DNA from: Nelumbo lutea
Lineage: Eukaryota > Streptophyta > Magnoliopsida > Proteales > Nelumbonaceae
NCBI GenBank assembly: GCA_022828595.1
Contig: JAKGHH010000005.1
Span: 63,173,655-63,237,654, forward strand
Reading direction: 5' to 3'
Length of the DNA: 64,000 bases
The position numbers were made by a program, and so were the translations under genes. Positions 56,863 to 64,000 of this stretch are shown in pieces (the first letter of the stretch is position 1; each line of letters begins with the position of its first letter). The notes beneath the pieces are model-generated. The model was not told the origin of the DNA, searched no databases, and saw only the letters and a list, made by a program, of their open reading frames with translations.

Positions 56863-57522
56863 GTCAACTTCATTGAGATCCCACTTAGACAAATCAAGAT
56901 ATGCATGACTACTGGTTGCTTGGATAGGAGGAAACTTATGATCTCATTGGTAAAAGCATATCTAAGCCATATGGGGGCATCACATAGGATGCCAATAAGC
57001 TTTTCTACTCACTGGTTTCTAAGCATTCAAGAGTCAAAAGAAATTTTGTTATGTATAATTGTTGGCTGTCACAGTTAAATTGTTCCATACTTTACATCAA
57101 CATGAGACTTCACCACAATGGTTCCATGATTTCAAATCCATTTCTCCTAGAAAAAGGAACCAAACTATAGTGTGTCTTTCTAGGCTATAATAAGTAGGGG
57201 GCATCACATAGGATGCCAATAAGCTTTTCTACTCACTGGTTTCTAAGCATTCAAGAGTCAAAAGAAATTTTGTTATGTATAATTGTTGGCTGTCACAGTT
57301 AAATTGTTCCATACTTTACATCAACATGAGACTTCACCACAATGGTTCCATGATTTCAAATCCATTTCTCCTAGAAAAAAGAACCAAACTATAGTGCGTC
57401 AACTTCATTGAGATCCCACTTAGACAAATCAAGATATGCATGACTACTGGTTGCTTGGATGGGTGGAAACCTATGATCTCATTGGTAAAAGCATATCTAA
57501 GCCATATGCGGGAATCACATAG
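56863..57522 (+). repeat. Direct duplications in the order A-B-B'-A'
   Basis: Segment A (from GTCAACTTCATTGAGATCCC at 56863) returns at 57398. Segment B (from GGGGGCATCACATAGGATGCC at 56973 to CTATAGTG near 57175) returns at 57197-57399. B and B' differ at only one or two bases over about 200 bp; A and A' differ at several over about 120 bp. All four are in the same orientation, with about 21 bp between B and B'. Confidence 0.92.
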
Positions 57523-59475
57523 GAGATGTTATAAGTTATTTAGAATAAAATATTGGTGGTGGGTCAGATGGGTCTTCATATGAGATGTTAAAAGTTAATT
57601 GAGCATTAGAGGGCAATATGGGTAAAACCAATTAAAATAATGGCATGAACCATTTGTACTTTAGCTATAATTAGACTTCAGTGTTAAGAGTCATCCAACA
57701 CCTCTTTAACGCTGAAAGTGATAAAGTGATAACAAACCACTTCAGCATTAAGAGATCAGAGGCATCGAACAGGGCCCTACAAGCCAAGACTTGTTCACAT
57801 CAGCGACATGTTCACATTTTATTAGGTTATTATGTAGCCTGTTGTACATGCCTTGTTCTACTATCTATAGTATCGTTGCTTCTCCTCCTCCACAGTAGGG
57901 GGGCTAGATCTGCTACAAACAAGACTGTACACAACTAGTAACATGTTCACTCATGTAGCCCATTGTATACACAGGGGAAGACATGATTTGATCTCATGTC
58001 TCAACTACAATCAATTAAAGACTTTACCAATACCAGTACTCGTGATTTCATGCGAAAGGGACAGCACTGACGAGGACAGACATTATTGGGCTAAGTACAC
58101 TGAACCCAATGGAAAATTCTAAATTACAGCCTTTTTATAAACCGTATCCTGCCCTTGAATTTGTCTTTAATTCATGGTCAGATTCATTTCTCATGGAAAT
58201 TCTGATATGGACTAATCAATCATTCTCCTTTTTATAATTTATGATACAGCATTCTACCTCAAAAATCTGAAATTATAGTTTATCATGTCCATGAATTTAA
58301 TATCCATCCATAGTTAGGATTCATTCCACTTGTACCATACAGTTAAGATTTTTGAGATAGATTGAACAATAAACTCCAATAAATAATACTACAAGAACAA
58401 TTTGGTCAAAATGAAAAGGAGTGTACACCGTGTGGCATTTTGTCCTTCTCCTCCACAAGTCTATGCTCATATCTGAGTAGGTGACTTTTGGTGGAACTCC
58501 TCAAAAACGCATGTGATAAGCCCCAGTCATGTGGCAAAGAATGTATTCTTAGAAAATATGACTAAACGCGGCACAATAAGGTAGAATAAGTGTGTGTGGA
58601 CTAGAAATCTTTCCATGTTTTAGTGTTTATAGAGACTTCCTAGATTGTGATTATAGGAATTGGTTATTCATTTTTCGCCGATACGTATCATATTGGAAGC
58701 ATCTGATATGTCCTTAAAAGGGGGTGTTCAAAATGATTGTATGAACGAGAATACAGGATCAATGAATTAAATCTTTGCCTTCTTGGTTTAAAAATTTGAT
58801 TTTTAAAATAAAAAACATAAAAAGCATATTCATGGATGTAACAAAAAAGTGTTCTAGTTTAACAAACATGCTTTTAGTTTTTAGTTTTTATTTGGTGAGC
58901 TTATACTAAAATGAACAAAAAGCAAAAAAAGAAAACCGATCATATAGAGAGAGTTCACTTTTGTTACGACACTCTCGTAGCGCAGGGCTAAACAGAAAAT
59001 CATGGCCTTGGATTTAAGGTTTTAAAAATTAACCCGAAATTGGAACTGCTTTGGCCACCAGTTTCGGGGTCAACGGTTGATGGTTCAATTTGAATGGATG
59101 CCCCATTCTAAATAAAAAAGTAATTAAAATTAAAGAATGGTAAAAAACCATTGTCTGGATCGAATGGGTCGACAGTGTTGCTGACCAAGTCAACAGATTT
59201 TGGCCAAGGACTGGGTTAACCGGTTAAGGGTGAAAACGGAATTAGTTGCCTGAACAGTTCTCAGACCAAACGGTTTGACCGTCTAAGTCAACAATGGTTC
59301 AAAAACACTGCTTAGATCTACTGCAATGGCCCCACTAAGAAGTCACTTCATCTAATTCAAGGTGGGACCATAATAGCAAATCAAAGGCTTTGATTTACTT
59401 GTTTCAGCGCAAGGCTACGATACTGTCGTGGCAAATATGCATTGATATAGAAACGGTATGGAAAATATGAACATG
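57523..59475. other. Intergenic sequence, no gene seen
   Basis: No convincing reading frame. 59015-59310 (AAGGTTTTAAAAATTAACC to CAATGGTTCAAAAACACTG) is another diverged relative of the adjacent element at 59476. Confidence 0.45.
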
Positions 59476-59744
59476 GTTTTTAAAACCGAACTGGTTAGGT
59501 CAGGTTACCGGTTCAAACGGTCTGACCATTCGACCCGAACGGTTGGTTCGTTCTGACAAAAAAATAAAAAAATTTAAAAATTTGAAAAATGGTCAAAACT
59601 CTACGAACAGTTCGAACGATTAACCGGCTGGTTCAATGGTTTATTGACCAAAATCAATAATTTTGGGAAAAAAAGCGGTTTTAGGGAAAAACAGAACCGA
59701 TCAGATGACCAGTTTCCGGTTTTTACGGTCCGGTTTTGAAAACC
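59476..59744. mobile_element. 269-bp MITE with an exact 9-bp target duplication
   Basis: Ends GTTTTTAAAACCG and CGGTTTTGAAAACC are inverted repeats. The exact 9-mer ATGAACATG flanks both sides (59467-59475 and 59745-59753). Contains TTCAAACGGTCTGACCATTCG, shared with the relics near 44.3, 55.9 and 59.0 kb. The 9-bp duplication suggests a Mutator-like element; 8 bp (hAT) remains possible. Confidence 0.85.
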
Positions 59745-59753
59745 ATGAACATG

Positions 59754-61900
59754 AATTGTTTTCTTGAAATGAAACTGACATAATTCAGGAATATGTTTCA
59801 ATTTTTTCACTGATGCTGCAATTTCAAAATAGATGAAAGCAAAAACATTTTGTAGAACACCCCTGGAAACTCCACCCTACAGTCAAAGACATGAATTGTT
59901 TTTTTTTTTTTTTTTGAAATGAAACCTTTTTTTTTTTTTTGCTTATCCAAATAAACACATGCTTCATGAGGGTTTGCTCTCTGAAATGAAACGAAACCAT
60001 TGCTTTTGCTTAAAAAAAAAAAACAAAAGACAAGAACACATTTCGATTTTTATCTTTTGCTAGCTGATGTAGAAATCTTTTAATATATAAAAACAAAAGC
60101 AGAACAACCCCTTGTAAACTTCACCTTGCAAATAAACTATATTTAGTTCATAACAACAGTTGTTTTTATTTAATATTTTAATTGATCAAACACGTTCTTG
60201 AATATTTATATTTAAGTTTATAAATTCCATAACATATTAATGTTTTTGTTTTCATCTGTTTTTGAATTGCCATATCAAGAAAAGAATTTGAAACATGTTT
60301 AGAGAAGAGAAAACATGGTTTCATTTAAAAGAAAAAGAAAAACAATTCATGTTTTTGAAGATGTATTCTCAAATTAAAAAAAAAAATGGAGTATAGATAT
60401 TATATGATTATAAAACATGATATCAAATGAAAACATGTTCCTGATCACAATTTTGTTTCAGATCAAATTGGACATGAAAATATGATTCGTTTATTAATCA
60501 TTTCAATTTGGATATCTCTTGATCTGATCCAATTATGTGTATGCATATGAAAAGTGTTATTTTTTAGTATAAATTCTTTAGAATATAGTGGGAAATATGG
60601 TTAAAAGTGCAATTTGGGTTGGCCCGATAGCATTTTACATTGCTTTAGGTTTGGCCTTCAGACCCAGCCCATTCAAATATTGACAAAAAGTCCAACCGGA
60701 GCTCACTCAAGTTGCACCCCTAATTCTGGTTAAATATACTTATTTTTTGTTTATATTATATATTTTAATTTTATATTTAATATTATGAGTTATGCTAATT
60801 TTGTATAAATTTATTAATATTTAATCAAATTAGGTTCAAACCAAATATCTGAATATGTAAACAAATCAAGTTTGAATATGTTTTTTAAATATCCATCAGA
60901 TATTGGGTCGAATTTGGATTGCGGGTTCTTATTGTATTGGATTTGGATGTACCTCAATCCCAATTCAATCTGATCCGTTTGCAGCCGTAATTAGACATCC
61001 CTCCTAATCACAACAAAAAGTAGAAAAAATAATACAATATAAATTTAATAAATAGATAAATTTAAATATTTTAAATAAAAATGGTTTGAAGCAATCATGT
61101 GGTTGTCTCATGAATAGTGAGTTGCAATTTCTCCCTCTAAATAAATATCTATTTAAAATTTATTTTCTTTTAATCTAATGAACCTTGTAAATTGGTATTG
61201 TGATTTTTCCATTAATGAATGGTGATTTACAGTTTCTTGCACTTTGGTTCACTTTTGACTGTGTTTGGAAACATTACATTTATGATTTGACAAATGACAA
61301 GGAAACACATTTTCCAATGCATATTTATATTGATAATAAGATGCAAGTACATCAATGAAAAAGAAATAAATTTGCATTCAAGTAGGCTTTTGATAAAAAA
61401 GCATATGATTTATTAGAATTTGTATTTTCACCCATTACAACTAAAAATCTGTTTGGTAAGAAGGTAAATTTTACAATTTATATGAACCATTTTATACACT
61501 ACATATTTGCATTCACACTTCTTTGCATTGCTTCCAAATGCAGCAAACCAAAATTAGTTTTCAATTGTCATCCCTTCCTCAACCCATTACACATCTCTCT
61601 CTACACACTTTTATCCGCACTATCACTCATCTAACATATATACGATCCAAGATAAAAGTCAAGGTAAAATGATGACTTGTCTAAATTCTTGGAGTTAAAA
61701 GTTGAGTCTCAACCATAAAAGTGCAAGAGAAATTGTTTGAGCTTAAGGTCATATATAAAATGAGTTCCATGCTTAAGCATAAATGCTTCATGAATTCATG
61801 TGGCTAAAGAAAATGCTCAAGTATGTTTAACTTCAAAAAACCATTTGGATTATAGTAAGCCTATGTGCTTTAGTCTGCATATTTTGAGCTTTAATTGGTT
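59754..61900. other. Intergenic sequence, no gene seen
   Basis: AT-rich with several poly-A/poly-T runs (59900-59940, 60012-60024). No recognisable coding or RNA gene. Confidence 0.45.
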
Positions 61901-63720
61901 GATTTAATTCTGTACCATTGTGTTTTGATGATAAACTAATATATCGGATATGCTTTATCCACAACTTATTTTCCCATGTTTCCTTTCCTTTTTGTTGATG
62001 TCAAAGGGAGAAGTTTGGGCTTGATGTGAAAAATGATATTTGTAAAAAGAAGAAAAGAAAAAGGCATCTTTCTCAAGAAGATAGGGGAGAGTTAAGAAAA
62101 AAAAGTTTTCTCATTCAAGGGGAGATCTGAGTAAGAAAAATCTCCTCAATCACGGGGTGAAATAAGTATTAATGTTTATCCATCACATGTTTCAGGGGGA
62201 GTTTTAAAGGGAGAATGACGGTTCAGCCCAGGGTCAGAATTTGTAGGCTCAAAGTGCATTTTGGGTAGGTGTCAGTTCCGAATTAATGCCAATTCACGGG
62301 CAGGTATGAGTGCATAGAGTGGGTTTTTTACCTTATGAATGTTTATAGTTTTGCAGTGTAAATCAGAAATCTGTATTGGGCCTGTCCGTACTTCTCCGAG
62401 TTTTAAATATTATGAATAAATGATTATTTCTACTCAAGGAAGTAAATGTTTGTGCCTTAAATGATTAATCTACTCAAGCAAGTAAATGTTTATGCTTGAA
62501 TGATTATTCTACTTAGGGGTGTAAACATTTATGCTTAATTGATTATATCCTTTATATATCTATATGCTTATTGTGCATCAATAACTTTGGCTAGCTTGTT
62601 GTCAGGGAGAGTTATCTTAGTACTCTCTACTTGTGCTTATTTGTTATCATGTGTCATCAATGGTTTGTTATGATCAAAAAGTGGGAAAATGTTGGTCTTA
62701 TGTATTTCCATGATGACAAACTCATTGAGAATACTAATAATTATGTCAAGTGTGTAGTTGTATTTATTGAGCTAAAATGATTAACAAATGCTAGAAGAAG
62801 CAAAAGCATGAATGAAGTGTTTGGCATTTGTCAATCATGATGAATCTCTCCAAAAGATGATATTGGCTACCATAAAATGAAAGAAGAAAATGAGCATTTA
62901 AGTCTAAGAATTCCATGCTATGACATGTCATACTATGTTTAGGACTTGATATAAATCGTAAGCTTGAGATGTATTCTATAAACTCAAACATGACCAAACT
63001 CAGTTAACTTGAACTTTAAAGGTTAGATTAGGTCTGATTCTTAGATGTTTTTGGACTTAAAAGTTGTTTAATCTCATCCTCAAAGCCTAAGTTAACAAAA
63101 TATGAAACATTGAAATAAAATTATGCAAGGTTCTAAGGTTATAGACAGTGAATAATTGACTATTCATATTCATGAGTCGACTATCCTTAATAACCGAGGC
63201 TTGTATCTGTGAGAACACTACTTATGAGTTTACTACTTGTACTTAAACTTAATGGTTGGAAGGCATAATAGCTATTCCTTGTTTTGGTATGCCTTCTATT
63301 TCTGAGAGCTTGATCTAAAGCATTACAAAGATTGGATTGAATCCTCCCCAATGTCTCTCTAATGGTCACATGCTCTTAACCACCATAAATAAGTGGTTTT
63401 GGTTTGAAAGAAAGACAATAAATTTATTTGTGAATATTATCTATAGAAAAAGCACATTATTGTGAACAAGAAAATCTGAGAGAGAAGAGTTTTCTTTGCT
63501 AAATCAGTTAGAAGTGAGAAAGACTTGACTAGAAGGGGCCTAAGGAGAGAACATAGGTTAAGATTGTTCGAACCTCTTTAAAAATTTTTATGCACTTTAC
63601 TTCCCTGTAATCTTTCCTTATTTATTATTATATATTTGATTGCTCTATCTTTCTCTGTTTCATTCACATATCACACACACAACACTACCCTCACACCCCC
63701 CCCCCCCCAGGCAATAGGTT
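61900..63720 (+). mobile_element. SIRE-like Ty1/copia 3' remnant and LTR
   Basis: Repeated polypurine-like runs (CAAAGGGAGAAG at 62004, CAAGGGGAGATC at 62116, CAGGGGGAG at 62193) and then ATGATCAAAAAGTGGGAAAA directly before TGTTGGTCTTATGTATTTCC (62690) are characteristic of the 3' end of SIRE/Maximus elements, whose LTR begins TGTTGG and soon carries GATGACAAAC. The LTR probably runs about 1 kb to near 63700, but no partner LTR or clear CA end was found, so the end is uncertain. No coding sequence of the element remains. Confidence 0.5.
62209..62397. mobile_element. 189-bp MITE with an exact 10-bp target duplication
   Basis: Starts GGGAGAATGACGGTTCAGCCC-like sequence and ends GGCCTGTCCGTACTTCTCC, imperfect inverted repeats of about 20 bp. 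The 10-mer GAGTTTTAAA flanks both sides (62199-62208 and 62398-62407). Same family and orientation as 42743-42903. It sits inside a purine-rich run of the SIRE-like remnant. Confidence 0.88.
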
Positions 63721-64000
63721 CTGGGTTCATTATTTTGTCCCAATTAATAATAGGTTTGAGACTGATTCTACCTAAATCCAACCTATTGACAACCCCTATT
63801 TAAGACTCTCACTTATAAAAATAAGTATTTTAAGACTTGAACTAACAACCAAAATGCCCACGAGTCCTAGTTTTACTAGTAAACTAAGTGGTATGCCTAT
63901 ACAACTTGTGAAAATCCACCAAAACCATTATTTAACCAGGACTTAGGAAGCCCACGAGTTTCCTAGTTTTCATGGTCCGGCTACCTAGTCAGGTCTATTG
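63721..64000. other. Window edge, no gene seen
   Basis: Follows a CA-rich stretch and a run of about 13 C (63697-63709). Nothing recognised up to the end of the window. Confidence 0.45.

Overview
The window looks like nuclear DNA of a flowering plant, probably a dicot. It holds plant-type LTR retrotransposons (Athila-like and Tat-like Ty3/gypsy, Ty1/copia, a SIRE-like remnant), a decayed plant Helitron, many short non-autonomous DNA transposons, short GT-AG introns, and a candidate secreted-peptide gene of the IDA-like (abscission peptide) family. No bacterial, organellar, rRNA, tRNA or CRISPR feature was seen. By eye, most of the 64 kb is transposable-element sequence or its debris. Only two stretches look like host genes, both in the first 5.3 kb.

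Layout. 0.7-1.9 kb: minus-strand gene for a small protein with two GRF zinc fingers, three exons, between a 75-bp tandem repeat and a GC-rich 20-bp minisatellite. 3.1-4.3 kb: inverted-repeat element. 4.46-5.41 kb: plus-strand gene with G-box, TATA box and poly(A) signal, encoding a 184-residue secreted precursor with four good copies and one decayed copy of an IDA-type motif. 5.74-16.97 kb: complete but inactive Athila-like element on the minus strand, with 5-bp target duplications, a tRNA-Asp primer site, gag, protease, RT/RNase H and integrase remains. 17-20 kb: short inverted-repeat elements and a nested hairpin. 20.7-26.1 kb: extremely AT-rich DNA with degenerate repeats and a copia gag fragment. 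26.2-30.2 kb: Helitron Rep/helicase pseudogene with an internal 266-bp duplication. 30.9-35.8 kb: Ty1/copia element with both LTRs and many stops.

38.4-40.5 kb: minus-strand Ty3 pol fragment split by a 1.1-kb element. 41.7-42.1 kb: RNase H-like fragment, probably from a LINE. 42.7 and 62.2 kb: two members of one short family, each with its own exact 10-bp target duplication. 45.4-54.5 kb: Tat-like element with a truncated 5' LTR and a large deletion of protease and RT. It carries a second, antisense, apparently spliced gene with its own TATA box between integrase and the 3' LTR. 54.7-55.5 kb: four short elements in a row with TTA target sites. 56.9-57.5 kb: A-B-B-A direct duplication. 59.5 kb: short element with a 9-bp target duplication. 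61.9-63.7 kb: SIRE-like 3' region and LTR.

The IDA-like precursor is the most interesting item: family members normally carry one copy of the motif at the C-terminus, and this one carries several. All coordinates and domain calls were made by reading the sequence; no database search was run.
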